From positions 992,001 to 1,056,000 of the forward strand of contig NZ_CP088251.1 in NCBI RefSeq assembly GCF_021117405.1: 64,000 nt of DNA, given 5' to 3'. The stretch is from Frateuria edaphi. Lineage in GTDB: Bacteria; Pseudomonadota; Gammaproteobacteria; Xanthomonadales; Rhodanobacteraceae. Below the pieces are notes generated by a model. It was not told the DNA's origin and made no database searches. It saw only the letters and a program-made list of their open reading frames with translations. Positions 9,701-21,907 of this stretch are shown here, piece by piece (the first letter of the stretch is position 1; each line of letters starts with the position of its first letter). Both the position numbers and the translations under genes were made by a program.

Positions 9701-10279
9701 TCAGGCCATGTTGCTGGCCGCGAATTCCCAGTTCACCACGTTCCAGAAGTTTTCCAGGTACTTCGGGCGGGCGTTGCGGTAGTCGATGTAATAGGCGTGT
9801 TCCCACACGTCGCAGGTGAACAGCGGCTTGTCGCTGCCGGTGATCGGCGTGCCGGCGTTGGAGGTGTTGACGATGCCCAGCGAGCCGTCCGGACGCTGCA
9901 CCAGCCAGGTCCAGCCCGAACCGAAGTTGCCCGCGCCCATCTTGGCGAACTCTTCCTTGAACTTCTCGACCGAGCCGAACGCCTTGTTGATCGCGTCGGC
10001 CAGCTTGCCGCTCGGCTCGCCACCGCCGTTGGGCTTCATCGAGTTCCAGTAGAAGGTGTGGTTCCAGGTCTGCGCGGCATTGTTGAACACGCCGCCGGAG
10101 GACTTGCGGACGATCTCCTCGAGCTCCATCCCCTCGAACTCGGTGCCCGCGATCAGCTTGTTGAGGTTGGTCACGTAAGCGGCGTGGTGCTTGTCGTGAT
10201 GGAACTCCAGCGTCTCGGCGGAGATGTGCGGCTCCAGCGCGTTCTTTTCATAAGGCAGGGGGGGAAGTTCGATCGCCAT
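9701..10279 (-). CDS. sodB: Iron superoxide dismutase
   Basis: 192 aa cytosolic SOD. The metal ligands are visible: His in [13 protein letters not shown], His in TWNHTFYW, and Asp and His in [11 protein letters not shown]. The [11 protein letters not shown] segment carries the Gln position typical of the Fe form. The start has a clear AAGGAG ribosome site. It is divergent from the CGFS glutaredoxin gene (111-bp shared upstream region), a sensible pairing of iron and oxidative-stress functions. Confidence 0.96.
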   Translation of the reverse strand: MAIELPPLPYEKNALEPHISAETLEFHHDKHHAAYVTNLNKLIAGTEFEGMELEEIVRKSSGGVFNNAAQTWNHTFYWNSMKPNGGGEPSGKLADAINKAFGSVEKFKEEFAKMGAGNFGSGWTWLVQRPDGSLGIVNTSNAGTPITGSDKPLFTCDVWEHAYYIDYRNARPKYLENFWNVVNWEFAASNMA

Positions 10280-10390
10280 GAGGGACTCCTTGGGCTTGCG
10301 GCTAAGGGGAGCCGGGCAGGCTTGCCGGGCGGCAGGCCGTGCGCGACTGATACACTTGTGGTCCTGCACGCATTGTAGAACCCCCGAGTT

Positions 10391-10717
10391 ATGGACGTTA
10401 ACGAGCGAATCAAGGCGGTGCTCGCCGAGCACCCCATGGTGCTTTTCATGAAAGGCACGCCGCAGTTCCCGATGTGCGGTTTTTCCGCCCGCGCCGCTCA
10501 GGCGCTGAAGGAATCCGGCGCCGCCTTCCACGCCGTCAACGTATTGGCCGATCCGGAAGTGCGCGCCGCGCTGCCGCACTTCGCCAACTGGCCGACCTTC
10601 CCGCAACTGTTCATCCAGGGCGAGTTGATCGGCGGTTGCGACATCGTGGAGGACCTCAAGTCTTCGGGCGAACTGGCTCGCATGGCCACGGACGTCAGTG
10701 GCGCGGTGCGCGCATGA
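10391..10717 (+). CDS. grxD: Monothiol glutaredoxin, Grx4 family
   Basis: 108 aa with the monothiol CGFS active site at residues 29-32, the TFPQLFI cis-Pro strand and the GGCDI glutathione-binding motif. CGFS glutaredoxins carry [2Fe-2S] clusters and serve in Fe-S delivery and iron sensing. It overlaps the following SDR gene by 4 bases (ATGA). Confidence 0.95.
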   Translation: MDVNERIKAVLAEHPMVLFMKGTPQFPMCGFSARAAQALKESGAAFHAVNVLADPEVRAALPHFANWPTFPQLFIQGELIGGCDIVEDLKSSGELARMATDVSGAVRA

Positions 10718-11481
10718 CGCTCCCGATCGCACGCCTGCCGCAGCACATCACGCCAGCAGCGGACAGCCTCGCCGGTCGCGTAGTGCTGGTGACCGGCGCG
10801 TACGGCGGGTTGGGTCGCGCAGTGACGCTCGCTGCTGCCCGTGCGGGCGCGACCGTCGTGATCACCGGCAAGCGCAAGCGCCAGCTCGAACAGCTCTATG
10901 ACCTGATCGTTGCCGAGCAACTGCCCGAGCCAGTGATCCATCCGCTGGACATGGAAGCGGCGACGCCGCGCGATTACGAGGCGCTGGCCGACGGACTCGA
11001 GCGCGACCTCGGGCGCCTGGACGGCATCGTGCACTGCGCCGCCAGCTTCGGCGGCCTCACGCCGCTCGGCATGCACAAGCCGGACGAGTGGTTGCGCACG
11101 ATGCACATCAACGTATCCGCACCGTTCGCGCTGACCCAGGCCTGCCTGCCGATGCTGGGCAAGGCGCCCGATGCGTCGGTGGTGTTCGTGCTGGACAACC
11201 CCGACCTGGTCAACCGCGCGCACTGGGGCGCCTACGGCGTGTCCAAGGCCGCGCTGGAGCGTTTCGTCGAGATCCTTCACCAGGAGACCGACACCACCGC
11301 CATCCGCACGCACGCGCTGCTGCCAGCGCCGATGCGCACGGCGCTTCGGCACCTGGCGTATTTCGGCGAAGACCCGAACACCCAGCCGCTGCCCGATGCC
11401 GCGGCCGCGGCGGCGGTGTGGCTGCTCGGCCCGCACGCCGCCTCCGCCCGTGGCGCGATGCTGGACCTGCGCCCGGCCTGA
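10714..11481 (+). CDS. SDR family oxidoreductase (YciK-like), catalytic Ser replaced
   Basis: 255 aa Rossmann protein with the NAD(P) loop [10 protein letters not shown] near residue 26 and the YxxxK pair in [13 protein letters not shown]. The position 13 residues before the Tyr, normally the catalytic Ser, is occupied by Asp ([10 protein letters not shown]), so classic dehydrogenase activity is doubtful. The chosen ATG overlaps grxD; the longer in-frame reading to 10474 lies inside grxD and is spurious. Substrate unknown. Confidence 0.88.
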   Translation: MTLPIARLPQHITPAADSLAGRVVLVTGAYGGLGRAVTLAAARAGATVVITGKRKRQLEQLYDLIVAEQLPEPVIHPLDMEAATPRDYEALADGLERDLGRLDGIVHCAASFGGLTPLGMHKPDEWLRTMHINVSAPFALTQACLPMLGKAPDASVVFVLDNPDLVNRAHWGAYGVSKAALERFVEILHQETDTTAIRTHALLPAPMRTALRHLAYFGEDPNTQPLPDAAAAAAVWLLGPHAASARGAMLDLRPA

Positions 11482-11506
11482 CCGGCAGCCCTCGCGCCGT
11501 CTACCC

Positions 11507-11530
11507 GTAGGAGCGCACCGGTGCGCGACC
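11507..11530. repeat. REP-like palindromic element
   Basis: GTAGGAGCGCACCGGTGCGC contains the perfect 14-bp palindrome at 11513-11526. The GTAGGAGCGC opening matches the usual Xanthomonadales intergenic palindromes. Confidence 0.6.
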
Positions 11531-11594
11531 GCCATGCCCCAGGCTGCCTGGCATGGCATCCTGACCCCAGATACCGAGCCGAAGGAGTTCCTCC

Positions 11595-12203
11595 ATGGAA
11601 ACGCAGATGACCACCCTGTCGGCGGGCATCCTGCTGTTCCTGATCATGGATCCGCTCGGCAACGTGCCGTTCTTCCTGAGCCTGCTCAAGCACGTGCCGC
11701 CCAAGCGCCGGCGCTGGGTGATGATCCGCGAGTTGCTGATCGCGCTGGGCGTGCTGCTGGGTTTCCTGATCGGCGGCCAGCACATCCTCAAGCTGCTGCA
11801 GTTGCGCCAGGAGTCGATCAGCATCGCCGGCGGCATCGTGCTGTTCCTCATCGGCATCCGCATGGTGTTCCCGCCGCCGGAGGGCGGCATTTTCGGCAAG
11901 CCGGGCGAGGGCGAGCCCTTCATCGTGCCGATGGCGATTCCCGGCGTCGCCGGCCCCTCGGCAATGGCCGCGTTGCTTCTGCTGACCAACACGTCGCCCG
12001 GGCGCACCGCCGACTGGGCCATCGCGCTGTTGCTGGCATGGCTGGCGACCTCGGCAATCCTGCTGTCTTCCACCTACCTGTTCCGCTGGCTGGGCGAGAG
12101 CGTGCTGACTGCGCTGGAACGCGTGATGGGCATGCTGCTGATCGCGCTGTCGGTGCAGATGTTCATGGGTGGCGTTGCAGCCTTCCTGCACATGCAGGTC
12201 TGA
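11595..12203 (+). CDS. MarC family integral membrane protein (YhgN-like)
   Basis: 202 aa with about six hydrophobic helices. MDPLGNVPFFLSL near the N terminus and IPGVAGPSAMAALLLL in the middle are the two conserved blocks of the MarC/UPF0056 family, which has a transporter-like fold and no firmly known substrate. A GAAGGAG ribosome site precedes the ATG. The gene stands alone. Confidence 0.9.
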   Translation: METQMTTLSAGILLFLIMDPLGNVPFFLSLLKHVPPKRRRWVMIRELLIALGVLLGFLIGGQHILKLLQLRQESISIAGGIVLFLIGIRMVFPPPEGGIFGKPGEGEPFIVPMAIPGVAGPSAMAALLLLTNTSPGRTADWAIALLLAWLATSAILLSSTYLFRWLGESVLTALERVMGMLLIALSVQMFMGGVAAFLHMQV

Positions 12204-12317
12204 CCCGCTCGCTCGAACCGTGCGTGCGCGCATGTTTGTGCGTCGGCGGTGCTCAGGTGCCGTCGTGCTGCTGTCATACTTCGCGCCCAGCATGGGAGAA
12301 AACCCCAGGAGGCGGTC

Positions 12318-14036
12318 GTGCTCAGCGTCGAACGGACCCTTGTCGAACGCCTGCCATGGCTGGCCCAGCATCCGCGGCTCCGTCGCCCGGTGGCCGGGCT
12401 GCTGGGCCGCCTCGCGGACGAAGTGGGCTTCAATCGCGTGCTCGACGCCGTCGGCGGTGCCGAGGGTTTCGATTTCGTCGAGCGTGCGCTGGACGTGCTC
12501 GGCGCGAGTTATCACGTCAGTCCGCGCGAGCGCGAGAACATTCCGGTGGATGGGCCTGTGCTGGTGGTCGCCAACCATCCGCTGGGGATGGTCGATGCGC
12601 TCGGCTTACTGCAGCTGGTCGGATCGGTGCGGCCGGATGTGCGCATCCTGGGGAATGACTGGCTCGGTTCGATCGAGCCGCTGCGTCGGCTGCTGTTGCC
12701 GGTGGACGTGTTCGGCAAAGGCGCGGCGTCGAAGCTTCGCGGCATCTATCGCGCGCTGGAGCAGGGCGAGGCACTGATCGTCTTTCCCGCCGGCGAGGTC
12801 TCGCGCATGGGGCCGCACGGGGTGCGCGACGGGCAGTGGTCCGACGGATTCGCGCGACTGGTCAGGCGCAGCGGCGCGCCGGTGCTCCCGGTGCATGTGG
12901 CGGCGCGCAACTCCGCGATGTTCTACGGCTTGTCCATGCTGGCCAAGCCGCTCAGCACCGCCATGCTGCCGCGCGAGGCGGTGGCGCCCATTAAGCGCCG
13001 GATCGGTTTCAGCGTCGGCGCGCTGGTCAGTGCCGCGGAACTGTTCGAGCGCAGCGGCGACTCGCCCGAGCGGGCGGCCAAGCTCATGCGCCGGCACGTC
13101 TACCGGGTCGGCCGCCGGCGCGGACTGATCTTCGGCGGCCAGGTGCCGCTGGCGCATCCGGAGCCGGCCGAGCGGGTGGCCGCGGAGCTGCAGGCGCAGG
13201 GCGAAAAGCTGGCCGAGCTCAATGACGGCAAGCAGGCGTGGCTGTTCAAGGGCGCGGCCGACAGCACGGTGCTGCGCGAGATCGGGCGCCTGCGCGAACT
13301 GACCTTCCGCAAGGTGGGCGAGGGCACCAACGCGCGGCGCGACCTGGACGCGTTCGACCCGCATTACGAACATCTGTTGTTGTGGGATCCGGCGGCGCTG
13401 CGGATCGTCGGCTCCTACCGCTTCGGCCACGGCGGCCGGCTGATCGCCGAGCGCGGCCTGGCCGGGCTCTACACCGCAAGCCTCTTCAACTATTCGCCTG
13501 CGCTGGAATCGCGCCTGGCGCAGGGGCTGGAACTGGGCCGCAGCTTCATTGCGCCCGCCTACTGGCGCTCGCGCGCGCTGGACCAGCTGTGGCAGGGCAT
13601 CGGCCTGTACCTGCAGCGGCATCCGGAGCTGCGCTACCTGTTCGGTCCGGTGAGCATGTCGGTCAGCCTGCCGCGCGAGGCGCGCGAGTGGATCGCCGCC
13701 GCGCACCAGCACTATTTCGGCACGCCGGGACTGGCCTCCGCCCGCCAGCCGTTCGTGATCTCCCCTGGCGTGGTCGGGCTGGTCCGCCGCGCGCTGGAGG
13801 GGCTGGACGCGCAGGCCGGGCTGGGCAAGCTCAAGCACCACCTGGACGCGCTGGGCGTGAGCCTGCCAGTGCTGTACCGGCAGTACGTCGATCTGGTCGA
13901 GCCCGAAGGCGTGCAGTTCCTGGACTTCGGTGAGGATCCGGGTTTCTCCGGCTGCGTCGACGGCCTGGTGATGCTCGACCTTGCCAATCTCAAGCCCGCC
14001 AAGCGCGCGCGCTACCTCGGCAGGGCTGGCGCATGA
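12318..14036 (+). CDS. Fused lysophospholipid acyltransferase / OlsB-type GNAT acyltransferase
   Basis: 572 aa. The GTG at 12318 is chosen because a perfect AGGAGG (12307-12312) lies 5 bases upstream. The N-terminal half is PlsC-like: NHPLGMVDALG (catalytic His/Asp box), then FPAGEVSRM. The C-terminal half (from about residue 300) is GNAT-like as in OlsB/hemolysin-type N-acyltransferases (GRSFIAPAYWRSRALDQLW, YLFGPVSMS). By family this pairing makes acylated amino-acid lipids such as ornithine lipid: the C-terminal domain N-acylates and the N-terminal domain O-acylates. Product not proven here. Confidence 0.85.
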   Translation: MLSVERTLVERLPWLAQHPRLRRPVAGLLGRLADEVGFNRVLDAVGGAEGFDFVERALDVLGASYHVSPRERENIPVDGPVLVVANHPLGMVDALGLLQLVGSVRPDVRILGNDWLGSIEPLRRLLLPVDVFGKGAASKLRGIYRALEQGEALIVFPAGEVSRMGPHGVRDGQWSDGFARLVRRSGAPVLPVHVAARNSAMFYGLSMLAKPLSTAMLPREAVAPIKRRIGFSVGALVSAAELFERSGDSPERAAKLMRRHVYRVGRRRGLIFGGQVPLAHPEPAERVAAELQAQGEKLAELNDGKQAWLFKGAADSTVLREIGRLRELTFRKVGEGTNARRDLDAFDPHYEHLLLWDPAALRIVGSYRFGHGGRLIAERGLAGLYTASLFNYSPALESRLAQGLELGRSFIAPAYWRSRALDQLWQGIGLYLQRHPELRYLFGPVSMSVSLPREAREWIAAAHQHYFGTPGLASARQPFVISPGVVGLVRRALEGLDAQAGLGKLKHHLDALGVSLPVLYRQYVDLVEPEGVQFLDFGEDPGFSGCVDGLVMLDLANLKPAKRARYLGRAGA

Positions 14037-14087
14037 AATCCGACCCACGAAAGGGGTGATTCGGACTTCGTCTTGTCATAAACTATC

Positions 14088-14103
14088 GTTAAGTTTGCTT
14101 AAC
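14088..14103. promoter_or_regulatory. Palindrome upstream of the TonB receptor
   Basis: GTTAAG-TTTG-CTTAAC, a perfect 6-bp inverted repeat in an AT-rich patch 166 bases before the receptor ATG. It could be an operator or part of the promoter. Confidence 0.4.
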
Positions 14104-14173
14104 AACTGGTCGGTAGATGGGGTGGCCCCATCGCTGCTGGACGATAGCTGCGCCAAGAAGTTAGGGGAAACAC

Positions 14174-14219
14174 ACACGTGACGCATGCCTGGCCCAAGGC
14201 CCGGCATCGGCGTGTTTTT
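14174..14219 (+). terminator. Terminator-like hairpin in the TonB-receptor leader
   Basis: The inner stem is ATGCC+GGCC (14185-14194, one mismatch) with GGCC+GGCAT (14198-14207). An outer ACACG/CGTGT pair (14174-14178 with 14211-14215) is followed by five T. It ends 50 bases before the receptor ATG, so it is either the end of the 12318 gene or an attenuator. Confidence 0.55.
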
Positions 14220-14268
14220 GTTCCGACATCGAATTTTCCGTTGCAAGCCAATACAGGTCGATATAACG

Positions 14269-17508
<3,240 letters not shown>

Positions 17509-17533
17509 GAGGCACAGACCTCGGCAAGTCAGG

Positions 17534-17563
17534 CCGGCGCCCGCAAGGGCGCCGGTTTTTTTT
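17534..17563 (+). terminator. Rho-independent terminator of the TonB receptor
   Basis: A perfect 9-bp GC stem (17534-17542 with 17547-17555), a GCAA tetraloop and eight T. Confidence 0.95.
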
Positions 17564-17630
17564 GCGCTCCCCTCACGCTTTTGCGGGAGTTCGCCTGCAA
17601 GCGATGCTGCTGACCATCCCGAAACCATCG

Positions 17631-17652
17631 CCCGCAAGCGGGTTCCTACAGG
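17631..17652. repeat. REP-like element
   Basis: CCCGCAAGCGGGTTCCTACA begins with a small palindrome; similar wording occurs near 5,118. A degenerate partner (CCTGCAAGCGATG) lies at 17594. Confidence 0.5.
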
Positions 17653-17763
17653 ATGGCGACGGACGCGCCGGCTTGACCCTGGCCCGCCGCGCGCGGGAAG
17701 CTACACGGTCCGCCACGGCGCCGGCATCAGGCCGGACGACGTCAGCGGCAGGAGAAGGCAAGA

Positions 17764-19188
17764 ATGAACGACACCCACGCCGGCCGCGCCGGCAAGCCCG
17801 CCACCGTCAGCGCGCGCATCTCGCCGGCGGGCGGACTGGACATCCTCTCGCGCAACGAAGTCGCCCGCCTGCGCGACGCCAGCGGCTCGGGCCTGCATGC
17901 CCTGTTGCGCCGCTGCGCCTTGGCCGTGCTCACCTCCGGGAACATCAGCGACGACCCGCGCTCGATGTTCGAGCAGTACCCCGATTTCGACGTGCAGGTG
18001 CTGCAGCAGGATCGAGGCATCAAGATCGAGCTGTCCCATGCGCCTGCGCAGGCCTTCGTCGACGGCCAGATCATCCGCGGCATCAACGAGCTGCTGGTCG
18101 CGGTGGTGCGCGACATCGTGTACGTCTCCACGCAGCTGGAGCAGGGCGGTTTCGACCTCGACGACACCGTGGGCATCACCCACGCGGTGTTCGAGATCCT
18201 GCGCAACGCGCGCATCCTCAAGCCGCACATCGACCCCAACCTGGTGGTGTGCTGGGGCGGCCATTCGATCTCGCGCGACGAATACGAATACACCAAGTCG
18301 GTCGGCTACCAGTTCGGCCTGCGCGGCATGGACATCTGCACGGGTTGCGGCCCGGGGGCCATGAAGGGCCCGATGAAGGGCGCCACCATCGCCCACGCCA
18401 AGCAGCGCCGGCGCAACAACCGCTACATCGGCATCACCGAGCCGGGCATCATCGCGGCCGAGTCGCCCAACCCGATCGTCAACCAGCTGGTGATCATGCC
18501 GGACATCGAGAAGCGCCTGGAGGCCTTCGTCCGCATGGCGCACGGCATCGTGGTGTTCCCCGGTGGCGTGGGCACGGCCGAGGAAATCCTCTACCTGCTC
18601 GGCATCCTGCTGCATCCGTCGAACGCCGGCGTCCCGTTCCCGCTGATCTTCACCGGTCCCAAGCAGTCGGCCGCGTACTTCGAGCAGATCGACCGCTTCC
18701 TCAAGCTCTCGTTGGGTGAAGAGGTGGCGCAGCATTACCAGATCATCGTGGACGATCCGGCCGCGGTGGCGCGCGCGATGGTCAAGGGCGTCGACAAGGT
18801 GCGCAACCATCGCCTGGACACCAAGGACGCGTTCTTCTTCAACTGGGCGCTGGACATCCCGTTCGCCTTCCAGTTGCCGTTTCGCCCGACCCACGAGGCG
18901 ATGCGCGCGCTGGCCCTGCACCGCGGGCGCCCTCGCCACGAGCTGGCGGCGGACCTCCGCCGCGCGTTCTCCGGCATCGTCGCCGGCAACGTCAAGGAAG
19001 AGGGCGTGCGCGCGATCGAAGAACACGGCCCGTTCGACATTGACGGCGAGGCGGACATCATGCGGGCGCTCGACGCACTGCTGCAGGCCTTCGTCAGCCA
19101 GCACCGCATGAAGCTCCCTGGCGGCTCGGCCTACGTACCCTGCTACCGCGTGCGCGCAGAGGGCACGGAGACGGCTCCGGCCGCTTGA
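17764..19188 (+). CDS. ppnN: Pyrimidine/purine nucleotide 5'-monophosphate nucleosidase, LOG family
   Basis: 474 aa, the length of YgdH/PpnN, which hydrolyses nucleoside 5'-monophosphates to base and ribose phosphate and is regulated by (p)ppGpp in E. coli. The Rossmann LOG core carries the PGGVGTAEEILYLLG motif (about residue 262), preceded by GCGPGAMKGPMKG. Both extra PpnN-specific ends are present. Weak GGAG-like ribosome site. It stands alone, next to the island boundary. Confidence 0.93.
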   Translation: MNDTHAGRAGKPATVSARISPAGGLDILSRNEVARLRDASGSGLHALLRRCALAVLTSGNISDDPRSMFEQYPDFDVQVLQQDRGIKIELSHAPAQAFVDGQIIRGINELLVAVVRDIVYVSTQLEQGGFDLDDTVGITHAVFEILRNARILKPHIDPNLVVCWGGHSISRDEYEYTKSVGYQFGLRGMDICTGCGPGAMKGPMKGATIAHAKQRRRNNRYIGITEPGIIAAESPNPIVNQLVIMPDIEKRLEAFVRMAHGIVVFPGGVGTAEEILYLLGILLHPSNAGVPFPLIFTGPKQSAAYFEQIDRFLKLSLGEEVAQHYQIIVDDPAAVARAMVKGVDKVRNHRLDTKDAFFFNWALDIPFAFQLPFRPTHEAMRALALHRGRPRHELAADLRRAFSGIVAGNVKEEGVRAIEEHGPFDIDGEADIMRALDALLQAFVSQHRMKLPGGSAYVPCYRVRAEGTETAPAA

Positions 19189-19194
19189 CAGCGC

Positions 19195-19236
19195 GCGCTG
19201 CCCCCCGCCCCCGGTGAATTGGGGCGAGGGCAGCGC
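19195..19236 (+). terminator. Long hairpin after ppnN
   Basis: A 9-bp outer stem (19195-19203 with 19228-19236) and 6-bp inner stem (19206-19211 with 19221-19226) start 6 bases after the stop. No T-tract is present, so termination strength is uncertain. Confidence 0.5.
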
Positions 19237-19387
19237 AACTGCTGGGGCGCCCAAGGCGCGCCTGCAAGGGACCGCCGATTTTTGAGGCGCCCGCAAACGG
19301 TCCGACGGCGATCTCGGCCGCCCGTCCCCGTCGCTCACCCGAGAGGCTGCCATCCGCGGCTTCCAGTTCGGATCATCTGAAAAAGAC

Positions 19388-19473
19388 AAAGAAAAAGGCC
19401 TTGCATCGCTGCAAGGCCTTCAAATTTGGCGCCCGAAGTTGGACTCGAACCAACGACCCCCTGATTAACAGTC
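19388..19473. repeat. Left attachment repeat (attL) with tRNA-Asn 3' fragment
   Basis: 86 bp identical to 28385-28470. It holds the tRNA-Asn terminator hairpin and tRNA residues from the CCA end (19427) back to the anticodon region. The sequence then diverges, so no complete tRNA exists here. Confidence 0.93.
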
Positions 19474-19639
19474 TTCCACTCTTCCCCATCGACTGGCAGG
19501 GTTAGTGAGCTCAAGTGCCTCATTCTTTTCAAGATTTGAGACAGGGTGAGGCTACGGTTGCCACCTGAAATCTAAGCGACCTCCGCTCACGACGCCCCCA
19601 CAGTGCCCCCCGCGGCAAGGGCGCGACTCTCCACCAAAC

Positions 19640-20851
19640 TTGGACGTAGCAGTGGCCAAGACCCATATCACGACGCGATTAGTTGCTAGCGCCGGACCAG
19701 GCGAGTACTGGGACACGCACATCACTGGATTCAAATTGGTTGTGACCCGGTCGGGCCATAAGTCCTTCGCCATCGAAGGCCGCATAGACGGACGCAAGGT
19801 AAAGCATTCGTTCGGACGTGCGAGCGTGATGGCAGTGGAACATGCACGCAAGCGTGCACGCTCGTTGCTGCTCGGCCTACTAGAGGGTCGTGACCCGACC
19901 AGGGAGGCCGCCGCCTCCCGCGAGGCATGGACACTCCAGGAGCTGGCGGACGCTTACAGCGAGTCCCATCTTCCCAAACTCCGCCCGGCATCCCAGGCGC
20001 AGTACACAAGCTACCTTGACCGCTTCATCCTTCCCGAGCTCGGCCGCTACCGCGTGAGAGATGTCCAAACAGCAGACGTACTGCGGCTGTTTCGACTCAC
20101 GGAAACCACCTCTATCGCTAGCAACCGAGCAGGTGCTCGCCGGACAACCGCCAATCGTGTCCTTGCCACGCTCTCAAGCATGTTTCATGAAGCATGCCTG
20201 TTAGGCCTTCGCATAGATAACCCTTGTCGCGGGGTCAGGCGGAATCCAGAAGTGCGACGCGAGCGGTACCTGTCAGAGGCGGAGACAGCCCGGCTGCTCG
20301 CCGCGTGTGACGCATCCCGCCACGCTTCGGTAGCGAACCTCATCCGGCTGCTCGTGTTCACCGGGGCGCGAAGGGGTGAAACTCTATCAGCGACGTGGGG
20401 TGAATTTGACCTTCAGGCAGGGACGTGGACGAAGCCAAGTCATCACACCAAGCAGAACCGCATTCATTCCACTCCCATTTCGCCGGCAGCAGTTGCATTG
20501 CTACGAGACATGAAGGGCCAGGCAGGGGCTATTGGCGAGAACGACTGGCTCTTCCCCGGTCGAGTTCCCGGCGAACGTCTGGCCAGCCCTAAGCGCGCCG
20601 TCAGCTCCATTTTTAGGTCTGCCAACCTAAGCGATGACGTCACCCTACATACCCTGAGGCACAGCTTTGCAGCTCGGGTGGTATCTGCGGGCCATGGTCT
20701 GCACGCCGCAGGCAAGCTAATGGGACACACGCAAGCAGCAACGACCCATCGTTACGCGCATCTCGAACACGATGCACAGCGACGCGCTCTCTCAGACGTG
20801 GATTCAGCCATAACTAAAGCACGGAGCAGATTGGTGCCCTCTAGCGTTTGA
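19640..20851 (+). CDS. int: Tyrosine recombinase / island integrase
   Basis: 403 aa phage-type integrase. An N-terminal arm-binding domain (KLVVTRSGHKSFAIEGRIDG) and SAM-like core-binding domain (YTSYLDRFILPELGRYR) precede the catalytic domain, with Arg in FTGARRGETL, His-x-x-Arg in LHTLRHSFA, His in MGHTQ and the nucleophile Tyr in HRYAHL. It lies 166 bp inside attL and points into the island, as is usual for tRNA integrases. The start is a TTG at 19640; a GTG at 19652 is an alternative, and neither has a good ribosome site. Confidence 0.93.
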   Translation: MDVAVAKTHITTRLVASAGPGEYWDTHITGFKLVVTRSGHKSFAIEGRIDGRKVKHSFGRASVMAVEHARKRARSLLLGLLEGRDPTREAAASREAWTLQELADAYSESHLPKLRPASQAQYTSYLDRFILPELGRYRVRDVQTADVLRLFRLTETTSIASNRAGARRTTANRVLATLSSMFHEACLLGLRIDNPCRGVRRNPEVRRERYLSEAETARLLAACDASRHASVANLIRLLVFTGARRGETLSATWGEFDLQAGTWTKPSHHTKQNRIHSTPISPAAVALLRDMKGQAGAIGENDWLFPGRVPGERLASPKRAVSSIFRSANLSDDVTLHTLRHSFAARVVSAGHGLHAAGKLMGHTQAATTHRYAHLEHDAQRRALSDVDSAITKARSRLVPSSV

Positions 20852-20996
20852 CCGGCCTTCTCTGGGCTTATTCACCTAGCTGGCCGGGCGAGGCATACTT
20901 GCGTTCACAGATTCATTTACCAATTTAAGCCGAGATGGCCACCTGTGGCGCTGGGTTAGGTCGTCCAACAATGGAAGGCGCTGGGGAGACAGGGGG

Positions 20997-21386
20997 ATGA
21001 ACAAGGAATCACAGCCACAGCTGGGAAAGCTGGGAACCGCCATGCTGTTTGGCAGCCTGGCAATTGTGGTGTTGGGCTTGGGACTGAAGGCAAAGCATGC
21101 CTTCTTTGACGAGGCGAAACTTGATGGCATTGATTCGGAGTGTTATCAGGCCGTGGTTAGTGACTCGGCAGCTCTCCGCCAAGGGGATGGTACATACCTG
21201 TTCAGACGAGCGGACTATGTCTACGGACCAATTGCCTACGAACTAATAAACCGCCGCCAGTACTCCGTTGTGGCTGCAAGAAAAATAGATGATTGGTGCC
21301 TTGCCCAGCTTGAGCTTGATGGAACAGTCAACGGCAACAGCTATAGGGGTGACGTTTTGGTTTACAGCTCCGTACTGAACCAGTAG
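20997..21386 (+). CDS. Small membrane-anchored protein, unknown
   Basis: 129 aa not recognised. One hydrophobic helix near the N terminus (AMLFGSLAIVVLGLGL) is followed by a soluble domain with two Cys (SECYQ, DDWCLAQ) that would face the periplasm if the helix is an uncleaved anchor. It starts with the ATG after GGGGG and ends just before a shared bidirectional terminator. Accessory island cargo; function unknown. Confidence 0.6.
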   Translation: MNKESQPQLGKLGTAMLFGSLAIVVLGLGLKAKHAFFDEAKLDGIDSECYQAVVSDSAALRQGDGTYLFRRADYVYGPIAYELINRRQYSVVAARKIDDWCLAQLELDGTVNGNSYRGDVLVYSSVLNQ

Positions 21387-21389
21387 TAG

Positions 21390-21414
21390 AAAAAAAGCCC
21401 GGCACAGCCGGGCT
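21390..21414. terminator. Bidirectional terminator inside the island
   Basis: A perfect 8-bp stem (21396-21403 with 21407-21414) with ACA loop. The A-run on its left gives a strong T-run for the minus-strand operon ending at 21423; CTTT follows on the + side. Confidence 0.85.
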
Positions 21415-21422
21415 CTTTGCGA

Positions 21423-21890
21423 CTACAGCTGAAAGAGTTCGTCTTGGTCGAAAAATTGTTCACACCGAGCTTTTGTCATCCGAGCATCTTTGCCAAAGAA
21501 GACGTGCTTCAAGCTGCTCAAAAAGTTTTTGTAGCCAAGCTTGTCGTACTGCGAGATTTGGCGCGGTAGAGCCATATCAATCACGTCGGCGCGAATGGCC
21601 TGGCTCGCGCCGATGTGCGGAGGCTGGCTATCCGGAACTAACTCGAAATGCGAATACTTTGACGTCGGGCGATGAATGTAATGCTGAACCCTAAGCGCCT
21701 CACCACTTTTTTGCGGCACCTTAATGTGTCTAGCCTTCTTAAAGATTTCGTCAGCTTCGGCTTGCAACGCCTGACTCTGGGCGAAGAACTTCGTTCCAAA
21801 GGCCCAGAAAAACCAGTCCGGGTCCGAGAACATCACCTGTGGCAGCGTCTTCCCCTCGTGCTTACCGCGCGTTAGTACGGTCCAGGCCAT
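21423..21890 (-). CDS. Small protein with ExoX-C/DUF3820-like motif, third gene of the R-M-like operon
   Basis: 155 aa. The N-terminal GKHEGKTLPQVMFSDPDWFF segment resembles the short domain (GKxxGKxL...DPxYxxW) found at the C end of ExoX-like exonucleases and in DUF3820 proteins, where it is thought to help nucleic-acid handling. No nuclease motif is visible in the remainder. It lies 17 bp downstream of the endonuclease gene on the same strand. It may assist the restriction proteins; this is inference from position only. Confidence 0.6.
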   Translation of the reverse strand: MAWTVLTRGKHEGKTLPQVMFSDPDWFFWAFGTKFFAQSQALQAEADEIFKKARHIKVPQKSGEALRVQHYIHRPTSKYSHFELVPDSQPPHIGASQAIRADVIDMALPRQISQYDKLGYKNFLSSLKHVFFGKDARMTKARCEQFFDQDELFQL

Positions 21891-21907
21891 CTTTCTCTCC
21901 TTGAAAG

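Noticed and set aside
19427-19500. Second tRNA-Asn gene at the left island boundary
   Set aside because: Only the 3' part up to the anticodon region matches; D-arm and 5' acceptor are replaced by unrelated sequence, so it is the attL fragment.
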